A stretch of 64,000 bases of DNA from Zeimonas sp003577305 (GCA_030263385.1 SZOX01000002.1:1-64000); one strand, 5' to 3'; positions 16,755 to 26,041 are shown, numbered from the stretch's first letter. Notes: generated from the letters alone by a model not told the origin. Program-made: numbers and translations.

Positions 16755-17047
16755 GCGGGCCCGGCGAGTTCGGCGCCGCCTTCGACCGGCTCGAACGCCT
16801 GCTCGAGTTCCCGGTCGACTTCCCGCTGAAAGTGATGGGCAGGCGCGTCGATGACTTCACGCAATCGATCGCCGCGACGGTCGGCGAGCACGTCCCGGGA
16901 TTCGATCCGGCGACGATGGAGTTCCGCGCGTCGAGCCAGGGCACCTGGCTGAGCGTCACCGTGACGGTGCGCCTGGACTCGCGCGAGCAGCTCGAGCGAC
17001 TGTACCGGGCACTGACGGCGCACCCGCTGGTGAGCATCGTGCTGTGA
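16751..17047 (+). CDS. DUF493 (YbeD) family protein
   Basis: 98 residues with the family pattern FPLKVMGR...FDPATMEFRASSQGTWLSVTVTVRLDSREQLERLYRALTAHP seen in pieces along the chain; an ACT-like fold is known for YbeD. It almost always sits beside lipB, as here, but its role is undefined. Starts at GTG overlapping the previous stop and ends overlapping the GTG of lipB. Confidence 0.9.
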   Translation: MSGPGEFGAAFDRLERLLEFPVDFPLKVMGRRVDDFTQSIAATVGEHVPGFDPATMEFRASSQGTWLSVTVTVRLDSREQLERLYRALTAHPLVSIVL

Positions 17048-17706
17048 ACGCGGTTTCGCGAAACGGGGCACCTTCCGCCCCGAAGCTCAGGCCGTTGCGG
17101 CAGCGTCCCTACCTGCCCACCGTCCAGGAGATGCAGGCGTTCACGCTGGGTCGCGGCGCCGACACCCGCGACGAGATCTGGCTGGTTGAGCACCCGCCGG
17201 TCTTCACGCTGGGCCACGCATCGCGACCCGAGCATCTGCGGGCTCCGGGCGAGATTCCGGTAGTGCGTACCGAACGCGGCGGCCAGGTCACCTATCACGG
17301 CCCGGGGCAAGTGGTTGCTTACTTGCTCATAGACCTGCGCCGACGCCGGCTTCCGGTTCGTGATTTCGTGGCTGCGATCGAGGGGGCGACAATCGCGCTG
17401 CTGGCCGCCTGCGGCGTGGCCGCCACCCGCCGGACGGGCGCGCCGGGTGTCTACGTCGTCGATGACGACGGCGGCGCCGGCGCCAAGATCGCCTCACTCG
17501 GCATCAGGATCTCCCGTGGCTGCAGCTACCATGGTGTAGCGTTGAACGTGGCGATGGATCTGGAACCGTTCTCCCGGATCGACCCCTGCGGTTATCCGGG
17601 GCTGGCGGTCACCGACCTTCGCAGCCGCGTCGGCGACGTCGACATTGCCGACCTCGCGGCGCGTTTCGGCCGCCAGCTGACCGCCTCCCTCGAAAGCACG
17701 CGATGA
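17044..17706 (+). CDS. lipB: Octanoyl-[acyl-carrier-protein]:protein N-octanoyltransferase
   Basis: 220 residues. RGGQVTYHGPGQ (78-89), the catalytic lysine K148 in AKIASLG and catalytic cysteine C182 in DPCGYPG mark LipB, which moves octanoate from ACP to lipoyl domains of dehydrogenase complexes. An insertion of about four residues (DDDGG) lies just before the lysine. GTG start within the previous stop; the end overlaps lipA by four bases. Confidence 0.95.
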   Translation: MNAVSRNGAPSAPKLRPLRQRPYLPTVQEMQAFTLGRGADTRDEIWLVEHPPVFTLGHASRPEHLRAPGEIPVVRTERGGQVTYHGPGQVVAYLLIDLRRRRLPVRDFVAAIEGATIALLAACGVAATRRTGAPGVYVVDDDGGAGAKIASLGIRISRGCSYHGVALNVAMDLEPFSRIDPCGYPGLAVTDLRSRVGDVDIADLAARFGRQLTASLESTR

Positions 17707-18704
17707 CCTCGCCCCTCGATCCTCACGCGCCGGCCGCTGCCGGCAACCCTGCGCCCGCCAAACAGCGAGGCGCCGACAAGACCTCGCGCATCCCGGTGAA
17801 GATCGTCCGTCCGGCCGAGGTGCTGAAGAAGCCCGACTGGATCCGGGTTCGCGCCGGCCCCAACGCCGCACGCTTCCGGGAGATCAAGCAGATCCTGCGC
17901 GAGCACCGGCTGCACACGGTCTGCGAGGAAGCCGCGTGCCCGAACATCGGCGAGTGCTTCGGCCGGGGCACCGCCACTTTCATGATCATGGGCGACATCT
18001 GCACGCGGCGCTGCCCGTTCTGCGACGTCGGCCACGGCCGGCCGGCCCCGCTCGACCCGGCCGAACCCGAGAACCTGGCGAAGACGATCGCCGCGCTGAA
18101 GCTGTCGTACGCGGTCATCACCAGCGTGGATCGCGACGACCTGCGCGACGGCGGCGCGCAGCACTTCGTCGACTGCATCCGCAAGGTGCGCGAACTCTCG
18201 CCGGCCACGCGCATCGAAGTGCTGGTGCCCGACTTCCGCGGGCGCATGGACCGCGCGCTGGCGATCCTCGAGCTCGCGCCGCCCGACGTGATGAACCACA
18301 ACCTGGAGACGGTGCCGCGGCTGTATCGCGAGGCGCGCCCGGGTTCCGACTACGCCCATTCGCTGAAGCTGCTGGCCGAATTCAAGCGTCGCGTGCCGGG
18401 CGTGCCGACGAAATCGGGGCTGATGGTCGGGCTGGGCGAAACCGACGACGAGATCCTCGCGGTGATGCGCGACATGCGCGCGCACGACATCGACATGCTG
18501 ACCATCGGCCAGTACCTGGCGCCGTCGAACGCGCACCTGCCGGTGCGCCACTACGTGCATCCCGACACCTTCCGCATGTTCGGCGCACAGGCGCGCGCGA
18601 TGGGCTTCTCGCACGCCGCGGTGGGCGCGCTGGTGCGCTCGTCGTATCACGCCGACGAGCAGGCGCAGGCGGCGGGCCTGCCGGCAAAGACCGGCACCGG
18701 CTGA
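17703..18704 (+). CDS. lipA: Lipoyl synthase
   Basis: 333 residues, radical SAM enzyme. The auxiliary cluster motif C74, C79, C85 (CEEAACPNIGEC) and the radical-SAM motif C100, C104, C107 (CTRRCPFC) are both present, and RSSYHADE near the end supplies the usual conserved serine. It inserts two sulfurs into the octanoyl group made by LipB. It is the last gene of the overlapping dat-DUF493-lipB-lipA chain. Confidence 0.97.
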   Translation: MTSPLDPHAPAAAGNPAPAKQRGADKTSRIPVKIVRPAEVLKKPDWIRVRAGPNAARFREIKQILREHRLHTVCEEAACPNIGECFGRGTATFMIMGDICTRRCPFCDVGHGRPAPLDPAEPENLAKTIAALKLSYAVITSVDRDDLRDGGAQHFVDCIRKVRELSPATRIEVLVPDFRGRMDRALAILELAPPDVMNHNLETVPRLYREARPGSDYAHSLKLLAEFKRRVPGVPTKSGLMVGLGETDDEILAVMRDMRAHDIDMLTIGQYLAPSNAHLPVRHYVHPDTFRMFGAQARAMGFSHAAVGALVRSSYHADEQAQAAGLPAKTGTG

Positions 18705-18743
18705 GGCGCGTCCGGCCGGGCCGGCCGATTGCTTCACACGTTC

Positions 18744-19181
18744 TCAGTCCCAGCGCGACGGATCGGCGCTGACGAGCGCCTGCGCCCGCGCCCTGATCGA
18801 ATCGGGCAGCGACTGCGCCTTGCGGGCGATCGTGTCGAGATGCACGCCGGTCAGTACGGTGGTCGCCGCGACCACCCCGTCTTCGTCGCGACGCATCTCG
18901 TGGGCGAAGCGCAGGCTCTTGTCCTTCACCTCCAGGACTTCGGTGCGAATCGTCACCGTGTCGCCGGCGTGCAACTCGCGCCGATAGGCGATGCGCTGTT
19001 CGACGGCGGCCATTCCGCGGTGCGCATCGCGCAGGAACGACGGCGTCATGCCCAGCCCGGCGAAAAACTGCCAGGTCGCCTCGTCGAATTTCCCGACGTA
19101 CCACATCACGTTCATGTGGCCCATGTGGTCGCAATGCCAGGGATAGACGGTGCCGCGGTAGGTGATCGGCAATTCGCTCAT
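18744..19181 (-). CDS. Acyl-CoA thioesterase, hotdog fold
   Basis: 145 residues. GTVYPWHCDHMGHMNVMWYVGKF is the 4-hydroxybenzoyl-CoA thioesterase type signature, with the Asp in HCDHMGHMN as the likely catalytic residue. The substrate is not defined by the sequence. ATG overlaps the stop of the GNAT gene (ATGA), so the two are coupled; convergent with lipA. Confidence 0.85.
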   Translation of the reverse strand: MSELPITYRGTVYPWHCDHMGHMNVMWYVGKFDEATWQFFAGLGMTPSFLRDAHRGMAAVEQRIAYRRELHAGDTVTIRTEVLEVKDKSLRFAHEMRRDEDGVVAATTVLTGVHLDTIARKAQSLPDSIRARAQALVSADPSRWD

Positions 19182-19666
19182 CGCGCCTTCCTCAGGTCGA
19201 GTTCGAAGTACGTCGTGCCGGCGATCGGGTTGGCGTAGTACGGCGCCGTCTCGCGAAAGCCGAGCGAGCCGTACAGCGCGCGCGCCGCACGCATGCTGCC
19301 CAGCGTGTCGAGCAGCATGCGCGAGTAGCCGAGTTCGCGCGCGGCCGCGATCGCCGCGGCCGCCAGCGCGCGCCCGAGGCCGTGGCCTCGCGCATCGGCG
19401 CGCACGTACAGGCGCTTCATCTCGCAGTCGCCGCCCGACAACGCGCGCACGCCCACGCAGCCGGCGAACCTGCCGCCGCATCGGGCCAGCAGCAGCCTGC
19501 CCGCCGGCGGCCCGTACATCGCCGGCAGGCTCGACAGCTCGGCCTCGAAACCCTGGAAGCGCAGGTCGATGCCGAGTTGCGCCGCGTACACCTCGAACAG
19601 CGCGCGCGCCGCCGCGAACCCGGCGCGGCCGTGCGCAGTGACGATCGCGGCGTCGCTCCCCGGCAT
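19178..19666 (-). CDS. GNAT-family N-acetyltransferase
   Basis: 162 residues. The acetyl-CoA binding segment MKRLYVRADARGHGLGRAL (R/Q-x-x-G-x-G/A) and the late motif RAARALYGSLGFRET are typical of GNAT enzymes; substrate unknown. Its stop is shared with the thioesterase start, and it begins 9 bp after the aldehyde dehydrogenase stop, so all may be one leftward transcript. Confidence 0.88.
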   Translation of the reverse strand: MPGSDAAIVTAHGRAGFAAARALFEVYAAQLGIDLRFQGFEAELSSLPAMYGPPAGRLLLARCGGRFAGCVGVRALSGGDCEMKRLYVRADARGHGLGRALAAAAIAAARELGYSRMLLDTLGSMRAARALYGSLGFRETAPYYANPIAGTTYFELDLRKAR

Positions 19667-19675
19667 CCGCTCATT

Positions 19676-21976
19676 CTAGAACGGGTAATGACGCGGCGCG
19701 GTCTGCACCGTGATCCAGCGCAGCTCGGTGAACTCGTGGATGCCCGCCTTGCCGCCGAAACGGCCCATGCCGCTGCCCTTGACGCCGCCGAACGGCATCT
19801 GCGCCTCGTCGTGCACCGTCGGCCCGTTGACGTGGCAGATGCCCGACTCGATGCGGCGCGCCACGTTCATCGCCCGCGCGACGTCGCGGCCGAACACCGC
19901 CGCGCTCAGGCCGTATTCGTTGTCGTTGGCGCAGGCGACGGCCTCCTCGACGCCGTCGACGCGCACGATGCACTTCAGCGGCGCGAAGGTCTCCTCGTGA
20001 TAGACCCTCATCCCGGCGGTGACGTGGTCGAGCACGGTCGCCGGCATCAGCGTGTTGCCCGCCTTGCCGCCGCACAGCAGCTTCGCGCCCTTGGCGAGCG
20101 CGTCGTCGATCAGCGCGTTGCAGTGCTCGACCGTGCTCATGCCGATCAGCGAGCCGAGCACCACCGGCTCGGGCTTGCGCGGGTCGCCCAGCGGCAGGCT
20201 GGCGGCCCTGGCAACGAACTTCGCCACGAACTCGTCGGCCACTTTCCGGTCGACGACCAGCCGCTCGGTGCTCATGCAGATCTGCCCGGAATTGGCGAAG
20301 CTCGCGAAGGCCGCGGCGTTCACCGCCGCGTCGAGGTCGGCGTCGTCGAGCACCAGCATCGGCGCCTTGCCGCCGAGTTCGAGCAGCGCCGGCTTCAGGT
20401 GCTTCGCGCAGGTCATCGCGATGATCCGGCCCACCCGCGTGCTGCCGGTGAAGTTCACGCGCCGCACCGCCGGGTGCGCGACCATCGCCTCGACCACCGT
20501 GCCGGCATCGGCGGGCGCGTTGGTGACGTAGTTGACCACCCCGGGCGGAAAGCCCGCGTCGTGCAGCGACTCGATGATCAGCTGGTGAGTGCGCGGGCAG
20601 TTCTCGCTGCCCTTGAGCACCACCGTGTTGCCGCAGGCGAGCGGCGTGGCGATCGCGCGCACGCCGAGGATGATCGGCGCGTTCCACGGCGCGATGCCGA
20701 CCACCACGCCTGCCGGCTGGCGCACGCCCATCGCGAGCGAACCGGGGACGTCCGACGGAATGACCTCGCCGCCTACCTGCGTCGTGAGCGCGGCGGCTTC
20801 GCGCAGCATCGACGCCGCCAGGTGCGCGTTGAAGCCGGCCCACATCGCTGTGGCGCCGGTCTCGGCGGCCATCGCCTCGACGAACTTCGGTGTGCGCGCC
20901 TCGAGCGCGTCGGCCGCCTTCGACAGCAGCGTGCGGCGCTCGTTCGGCCCGGTCTGGCTCCACGAGCGGAACGCCTCGGCGGCGGCCTCGACCGCGGTGA
21001 CCGCATCGGCGGCGCTGGCTGCGGGCGCGCGGGTGGCCAGGCTGCCGTCGAGCGGATTGCGCCGCTCGAAAGTCGCGCCCTTCTCGGCGGCGACGGCCAG
21101 GCCGTTGATCAGCATGGACAGGTCGGACATGTGCGTCTCCGGTGAAGTCGAAGGCAATGTGGAAGGCGTGGGCAGGGTGCTCGATGCGGACGGCGCCGCA
21201 GCGGGTGCGGCGCGCGCGCCGAGATAGGCCGAGCGCACGACCGCCGAACGCGCCAGCAGGCCCGCCGGGCCGCTGGCCACCAGCTTGCCGCGCTCGAGCA
21301 CGTAGCCGCGATCGGCCACCGCGAGCGACTTGCGCACGTTCTGCTCGACCAGCAGCACGGTGGTGCCCTGGTCGGCAATGCGGCGGGCGATCGCGAGCAG
21401 TTCGTCGACCATTTTCGGGGCGAGACCGAGCGAAGGCTCGTCGAGCATCAGCAGGCGCGGCGCGCTCATCATCGCGCGCGCCACCGCGAGCATCTGCTGT
21501 TCGCCGCCGCTCATCGTTCCGGCGTACTGGCCGGCGCGCTCGCGCAGCCGCGGGAAGTCGCGAAACGCCTGCTCGATGCGCACCGCGCGCTCGGCGGGCG
21601 ACACCAGCCAGCCGCCGAGTTCGAGGTTCTCGCGCACCGTCATCTGCGCGAACAGCTGCCGGCCCTCGGCCACCAGCACGAGGCCGCGGCGCACGATGTC
21701 GCTCGGCCTTGCGCCGGCCGGTATCGGTTCGCCGTCGAGCAGCACCTGGCCGGTGCGCGGCAACAGCCCGGCGATCGCCTCGAGCAGCGTGCTCTTGCCG
21801 GCCCCGTTCGGGCCCAGGATGACGGTGACGCCAGGGCGCACTTCGAGCGTGAGATCGCGCAGCACCAGGAACCCGCCGTATCCCGCGCTCAGCCCGCGCA
21901 CCTCGAGGTGTGCCGGCCCGGCGGCCTGCCCCCGGGATGCGGCGGCTGGCGCCGCGCCGTGCACCGTGGCAGTCAC
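19676..21976 (-). CDS. livF: In-frame fusion of ABC ATPase LivF with an aldehyde dehydrogenase
   Basis: 766 residues with no stop between two complete enzymes. Residues 23-253 are a LivF ATPase: Walker A GPNGAGKS (55-62), signature MSGGEQQ (155-161), Walker B LLMLDEP (175-181), and the usual end SAYLG. Residues 254-282 form a Pro/Ser/Thr/Ala-rich linker. Residues 283-766 are an NAD(P)-dependent aldehyde dehydrogenase of normal length resembling salicylaldehyde/vanillin-type enzymes, with catalytic Glu 251 and Cys 285 of that part (LELGGKAP, SGQICMS). LivG overlaps its start by four bases. Either a genuine fusion, or a recent loss of the livF stop with the dehydrogenase also translated from its own site at 21130. 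Confidence 0.85.
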   Translation of the reverse strand: MTATVHGAAPAAASRGQAAGPAHLEVRGLSAGYGGFLVLRDLTLEVRPGVTVILGPNGAGKSTLLEAIAGLLPRTGQVLLDGEPIPAGARPSDIVRRGLVLVAEGRQLFAQMTVRENLELGGWLVSPAERAVRIEQAFRDFPRLRERAGQYAGTMSGGEQQMLAVARAMMSAPRLLMLDEPSLGLAPKMVDELLAIARRIADQGTTVLLVEQNVRKSLAVADRGYVLERGKLVASGPAGLLARSAVVRSAYLGARAAPAAAPSASSTLPTPSTLPSTSPETHMSDLSMLINGLAVAAEKGATFERRNPLDGSLATRAPAASAADAVTAVEAAAEAFRSWSQTGPNERRTLLSKAADALEARTPKFVEAMAAETGATAMWAGFNAHLAASMLREAAALTTQVGGEVIPSDVPGSLAMGVRQPAGVVVGIAPWNAPIILGVRAIATPLACGNTVVLKGSENCPRTHQLIIESLHDAGFPPGVVNYVTNAPADAGTVVEAMVAHPAVRRVNFTGSTRVGRIIAMTCAKHLKPALLELGGKAPMLVLDDADLDAAVNAAAFASFANSGQICMSTERLVVDRKVADEFVAKFVARAASLPLGDPRKPEPVVLGSLIGMSTVEHCNALIDDALAKGAKLLCGGKAGNTLMPATVLDHVTAGMRVYHEETFAPLKCIVRVDGVEEAVACANDNEYGLSAAVFGRDVARAMNVARRIESGICHVNGPTVHDEAQMPFGGVKGSGMGRFGGKAGIHEFTELRWITVQTAPRHYPF
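21128..21143 (-). promoter_or_regulatory. Internal ribosome binding site and ATG for the aldehyde dehydrogenase
   Basis: On the minus strand GGAG is followed after about 6 nt by ATG (21128-21130), which opens MSDLSM, exactly where a stand-alone aldehyde dehydrogenase of 484 residues would begin. It argues that the dehydrogenase was, or still is, translated separately from LivF. Confidence 0.55.
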
Positions 21977-22737
21977 GGCTCGACCCCGGCCATCTCGTCG
22001 CCGAGATACGCCTCGACCACCTCGGCGTTGCGCACCACTTCGTGCGGCGGCGCATCGGCGATCTTGCGGCCCTGGTGCAGCACCAGCACGCGCTCGACGT
22101 AGCGCATCAGCGTGGTCACTGCGTGCTCGATCCAGATCACGGTGAGCCCGAAGTCGTCGCGCAGCCCGCGGATCAGCCGCGCCATGTCCTCGACTTCGCT
22201 TTCGGTGAGGCCCGCGGCCACCTCGTCGAGCAGCAGCAGCTTCGGGCGGGTCGCCAGCGCCATGCCGATCTCCAGCAGCCGCTGCTGCGACGGCGTGATC
22301 GCCGCGGCCGGCAACCCGGCCTGTCCGACGAGCCCGATCACCCGCAGGATCGCCGCCGCGTCGCGCAGCAGGGGCGGCGCCTCGCGCTTGCGCCCGGCGA
22401 ACTGCAGCCCGAAGGCGACGTTGTCGGCCACCGACAGGCCGGCGAACACGCGCGGCGTCTGGAAAGTGCGTGCGACGCCGCGGCGCGCGAAGCGGTCGGG
22501 CCGCGCGCCGGTCATCCTCGCGCCTTCGACCAGCAGGTCGCCGGAAGTGGGCGGCGTGACGCCCGACAGTGCATTGAAGAAAGTGGTCTTGCCGGCCCCG
22601 TTGGGGCCGATGATCCCGACCAGCTCGCCAGCACCAAAGCGTGCGCTGACTTCATCGACCGCAGTCAATCCGCCGAAGCGCACGGTGACCGCACGCGCTT
22701 CGAGCAGCGCCGTGCCTGCGGGCTGGCGCTCATGCAT
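21973..22737 (-). CDS. livG: Branched-chain-type ABC transporter ATPase LivG
   Basis: 254 residues from the ATG at 22737. Walker A GPNGAGKTT, the LivG-specific RRGVARTFQTPRVFAGLSV segment, a weakened signature (TPSQQRLLEIG instead of LSGGQ-like) and Walker B LLLLDEVAAGL are visible. It powers import together with LivF. The Walker B is followed by a Val (DEVAAGL) as is usual for LivG. An earlier in-frame start at 22791 is possible but would overlap livM by 62 bases; the chosen start overlaps by 8. Confidence 0.88.
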   Translation of the reverse strand: MHERQPAGTALLEARAVTVRFGGLTAVDEVSARFGAGELVGIIGPNGAGKTTFFNALSGVTPPTSGDLLVEGARMTGARPDRFARRGVARTFQTPRVFAGLSVADNVAFGLQFAGRKREAPPLLRDAAAILRVIGLVGQAGLPAAAITPSQQRLLEIGMALATRPKLLLLDEVAAGLTESEVEDMARLIRGLRDDFGLTVIWIEHAVTTLMRYVERVLVLHQGRKIADAPPHEVVRNAEVVEAYLGDEMAGVEP

Positions 22738-23713
22738 CGCGGACCCCACCCGCTCGCTCGCGCCGCGCCTGCCGCCGCGCGGCGAGGTCACGGCACCAGC
22801 GGGCGAAAGTGGCCGGACGCAGCGACGCCAGGCCGTCGGGCAGGTACAGCACCGACAGGATCAGCAGCAGGCCCAGCGTCATCATGTAGATCTGCGGCAA
22901 CTGCAGCCGCAGCGCCTCGGCGAGCAGGCTGAACACGATCGCGGCGACCACCGGCCCCCACAGCGTGGCTGCACCGCCGATCAGCGCGATCAGCACCGTC
23001 TGGAAGCCGATGAACGGGTTGAACACCGTCATCGGATCGATGTAGGTCCAGCGTACGCTCATCGCGGCGCCGGTGGCGCCGGCAAAGGCGGCAGTGATCG
23101 CGAAGCCGATCACCTTGGCCATCCGCGTGTCCACGCCCAGCGTCTGCGCGCGCTGCTCGTCGCCGCCGATGCCGGCCAGCGCCAGGCCGAGGCGGCTGCG
23201 CCGCACCACGATCGCGGTGGCCACCGCCAGCAGCGCGAGCGCGAGCATCGTCAGGTAGACGGTGCCCGGTTCCGGAACGACCACCAGCACGCGGCCCACC
23301 GTGCCCGCGTATTCCTTCTCGACGTAAGTGATCGCCAGGCGGATCAGTTCGGTCATGCCGAACGTGAGCACCGCGAAGTAGGTGCCGCGAAGGTGCAGGA
23401 CTGCACTGCCCATCGCCACCGCCACCAGCACCGCGATCGCCGCGCCGAGCGCGACCGCGCCCGCCCAGGGCAACTGGTCGAGCGTGAGCGCGCCCACGTA
23501 CGCGCCCACGCCGAAGAACGCCGAGGCGGCCAGCGACATGTAGCGGGTCGGGCCGCAGAACAGCGCCCAGCTCGAGGACAGGGCCACGTACATCAGGCAG
23601 CTGAGCGCCATCGACACCACGAAGTCGCTCGACCAGGCGGGCAGCGAAGCCGCGAAACCGCCGAGCGCCAGCAGGACCAGCAGGTCGCGACCCGCGATGC
23701 GCACCGCTCTCAT
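22730..23713 (-). CDS. livM: Branched-chain-type ABC transporter permease LivM
   Basis: 327 residues with about nine hydrophobic segments. LSSSWALFCGPTRYMSLAASAFFGVGAY and GTYFAVLTFGMTELIR, each in part, are LivM hallmarks, and IGGAATLWGPVVAA marks the ATPase-coupling loop. Start ATG at 23713 overlaps the livH stop (ATGA). It forms the inner-membrane pore with LivH. Confidence 0.9.
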   Translation of the reverse strand: MRAVRIAGRDLLVLLALGGFAASLPAWSSDFVVSMALSCLMYVALSSSWALFCGPTRYMSLAASAFFGVGAYVGALTLDQLPWAGAVALGAAIAVLVAVAMGSAVLHLRGTYFAVLTFGMTELIRLAITYVEKEYAGTVGRVLVVVPEPGTVYLTMLALALLAVATAIVVRRSRLGLALAGIGGDEQRAQTLGVDTRMAKVIGFAITAAFAGATGAAMSVRWTYIDPMTVFNPFIGFQTVLIALIGGAATLWGPVVAAIVFSLLAEALRLQLPQIYMMTLGLLLILSVLYLPDGLASLRPATFARWCRDLAARRQARRERAGGVRDA

Positions 23714-24585
23714 CGCCTGAACAGCCCGCTGGGCTTCCACAGCAGCACCCCGATGAAGATCGCGTACGAGAGCAGCGACTTCAGCGACGGACTGGTGAAG
23801 TGCATGCCGAGCGCCTCGATGACTCCGAGCGCCAGTCCCGCGACCAGGCTTCCGGTCATGCTGCCGAAGCCGCCGAGCGTGATGACGATCAGCGCAGTGA
23901 CCGTGTACGGCTCGCCGATCGACGGCGAGATCGCATAGGCCATCGACAGCAGGCTGCCGGCCAGTCCCGCCAGCCCCAACCCGATGCCGAACATCATCGG
24001 GTGCAGCCGCTCGGTGTCGATGCCCACCAGTTGCGCGCCGGTGGGCGACTGCATCAGTGCGCGCACCCCCTTGCCCAGCAGCGTGCGTCGCAGCAGCACG
24101 ATCAGCACGACGCTCGCGGCCAGCGCCACCGCGAGCAGCACCAGCTTGTTGCCGGCGAAGCGCGTGCCCGCGACCGCGACCGGATCGGTCAGGTAGTCAT
24201 AGCCGCGCAACTCGCCGCCCCAGACCAGCGACGCGAAGTTCTGCACCAGGAACATCAGGCCGAAGGCGGCCATCAGTCCGCGCGCCTCGAACACGTCGAT
24301 GTCGGCGGAAGTGGCGGCCAGCCGCCTGAAGACCAGCCGGTGGATGACCAGCCCCAGCCCCGTCATGATCGCGAACGCGACCGGCGCCATCACCAGCGGC
24401 GGGATTCCGAGCCGGGTGTAGGCGAACCAGGTCGCGAACCCGCCCAGCATCAGGAACTCGCCGTGGGCGATGTTGAGCACCCGCATCAGCCCGTACTGCA
24501 GGTTCAGCCCGAGCGCGATCAGCGCGTAGACGCCTCCGGTGATCAGGCCGGAGGCGATCAGTTCGAACCACGCGGTCGCCGACAT
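23710..24585 (-). CDS. livH: Branched-chain-type ABC transporter permease LivH
   Basis: 291 residues. The N-terminus GLITGGVYALIALGLNLQYG with RVLNIAHGEFLMLG is the LivH signature, and TLGGFGSMTGSLVAG near the C-terminus is the coupling loop. It pairs with LivM. It begins 16 bp after the stop of the binding-protein gene. Confidence 0.92.
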   Translation of the reverse strand: MSATAWFELIASGLITGGVYALIALGLNLQYGLMRVLNIAHGEFLMLGGFATWFAYTRLGIPPLVMAPVAFAIMTGLGLVIHRLVFRRLAATSADIDVFEARGLMAAFGLMFLVQNFASLVWGGELRGYDYLTDPVAVAGTRFAGNKLVLLAVALAASVVLIVLLRRTLLGKGVRALMQSPTGAQLVGIDTERLHPMMFGIGLGLAGLAGSLLSMAYAISPSIGEPYTVTALIVITLGGFGSMTGSLVAGLALGVIEALGMHFTSPSLKSLLSYAIFIGVLLWKPSGLFRR

Positions 24586-24601
24586 CGCGCGGGCTGCGCG
24601 C

Positions 24602-25804
24602 CTACCAGGCCGGCTTCGGAACGACCAGTTGCGCGGTGGCGACGTTGCGCGGCCAGACCACCTCGAACTCGCCCTTCTGCCACTGCCCGACAGTGCCCGG
24701 CGTGGAGATGTTCTCGCTGCCCTCGAAGCGGATCGGCCCGACGATCGTCTTGTGCTCGTTGCGCGCCACGTAGTCGCGGATCGCCTTGCGGTCGAGGCCG
24801 ACTTTCGCCACCGACTGCGTCAGGATCTCGAGCGCCGCCCAGCAGTGACCGCTGGCCCAGCGGTCGGGCTCCTTGCCGCCGAACTTGGCGGTGTGCGCCT
24901 CGAAATACGCCTTCGCCCCCGGCGAGGTCTTCGCGTTCCACGAGCCCATGCCGGTCACGCCCTCGGCCGAGGCGGCGATCACGTTGCGATAGAGCTGGTA
25001 CGCGGTGCCCACCGAGGCATAGAAGATCTTCGGGTTGAAGCCGATCTCCTTCGCCTGCTTGCTGGCGAGAATCGTGTCGGGCGGATAGGTGATGCCGATG
25101 AAGGCGTCGGGATTCTGGTCCTTGATCGTGCGCAGCACCGGGGAGAGATCCTTCACGCCCAGCGGATAGCCCTTGCGCTCGACCACCTGGATGTTCGTCT
25201 TCTTCAGCGCCCCGTTGATCGCCGCGAAGTTCTCCAGCCCGAAAAGGTCGTCCATGTACAGGATCGCGATCGTCTTCACGCCGTTGGCGACCAGCATGTC
25301 GACCAGCGCACCCATCATGCGGTCGGGCTGCTGCAGCAGCGAGAAGAAGTACGGCAGCCGCATGTCGATCAGCTTGCGCGACAGCGCGGTGGGCGCGAGC
25401 ATCGGATAGCCGAAGCGGTTGGCCAGCGGCGCCAGCGCGAAGTTCGCGTTCGATCCCCACGGCGGCAGGATCAGGTCGACCTTGTCGCTGCCCATCAGTT
25501 TCTCGTAGGTGCGGATGCAGGTCTCGGTCTCGCTGCGGTCGTCGTAGCCGATCAGCTCGATCCTGCGCCGCACGCCCTTCACGTCGAGGCCGCCGGCCGC
25601 ATTCTGCTGCTCGGCCCACATCAGGAAGTTGGGCTCCTGGCTCACCTGCGCGCCGCCGGCCCACGGACCGGTGCGCGCGATCGCGTAGCCGATGCGCACC
25701 GGCGCCGACTGCGCCCGCGTCACCGCGGGCATGGCAAGCGCCGCCGCGCCGGCGCCGATGGCCTGCACGGTGGTACGACGGGTGACGGACTCGGGAGTGC
25801 TCAT
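24602..25804 (-). CDS. livK: ABC transporter substrate-binding protein, LivK type
   Basis: 400 residues. A signal sequence with twin arginines (RRTTVQAIGAGAAALAMPAV, cleavage about residue 31 after TRAQ) precedes a type I periplasmic-binding fold (VRIGYAIARTGPWAGGA, ILPPWGSNANFALAP, GVKTIAILYMDDLFGLE). The ligand is undetermined; family members bind amino acids, urea, amides or aromatic acids. Adjacent aldehyde dehydrogenase and FeaR-like regulator make an aromatic or amine-derived substrate more likely than leucine. It is the first gene of the livKHMGF-aldehyde dehydrogenase unit. Confidence 0.88.
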   Translation of the reverse strand: MSTPESVTRRTTVQAIGAGAAALAMPAVTRAQSAPVRIGYAIARTGPWAGGAQVSQEPNFLMWAEQQNAAGGLDVKGVRRRIELIGYDDRSETETCIRTYEKLMGSDKVDLILPPWGSNANFALAPLANRFGYPMLAPTALSRKLIDMRLPYFFSLLQQPDRMMGALVDMLVANGVKTIAILYMDDLFGLENFAAINGALKKTNIQVVERKGYPLGVKDLSPVLRTIKDQNPDAFIGITYPPDTILASKQAKEIGFNPKIFYASVGTAYQLYRNVIAASAEGVTGMGSWNAKTSPGAKAYFEAHTAKFGGKEPDRWASGHCWAALEILTQSVAKVGLDRKAIRDYVARNEHKTIVGPIRFEGSENISTPGTVGQWQKGEFEVVWPRNVATAQLVVPKPAW

Positions 25805-26041
25805 CGTGTGTCTCCTTCTGGCTCTCGTTGGCCTGGCGGACAGCCGGGTGGCTGCATCGTGCGCCGATCATACGGAGGGACGGCACGCGACGCTTCTCCG
25901 GCCGTGCAGGCGGGCTTGACGATTCGTGCAAACCCACCCCCGTGTTTACCCTAGTATCGACCTTCGTGCCGGGCGGCCCGCCCCGCGAGACCGGAACGAT
26001 CCGGATAATCGTGCCCATCGTCTCTGCTTCCGGAGAGCCGC
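25805..26041. promoter_or_regulatory. Divergent control region of livK and the AraC-type regulator
   Basis: 237 bp without a gene. A possible minus-strand -10 TATGAT is at 25867-25872 for livK, and GATAAT at 26004-26009 for the regulator; neither has a convincing -35. TTCGTGC occurs twice in the same orientation (25923-25929 and 25963-25969), 40 bp apart, and could be half-sites for the AraC-type protein. Confidence 0.4.

Noticed and set aside
18705..18743. CCGGCCGGGCCGG as a terminator between lipA and the thioesterase
   Set aside because: The arms overlap and leave a one-base loop, so no sensible hairpin forms.
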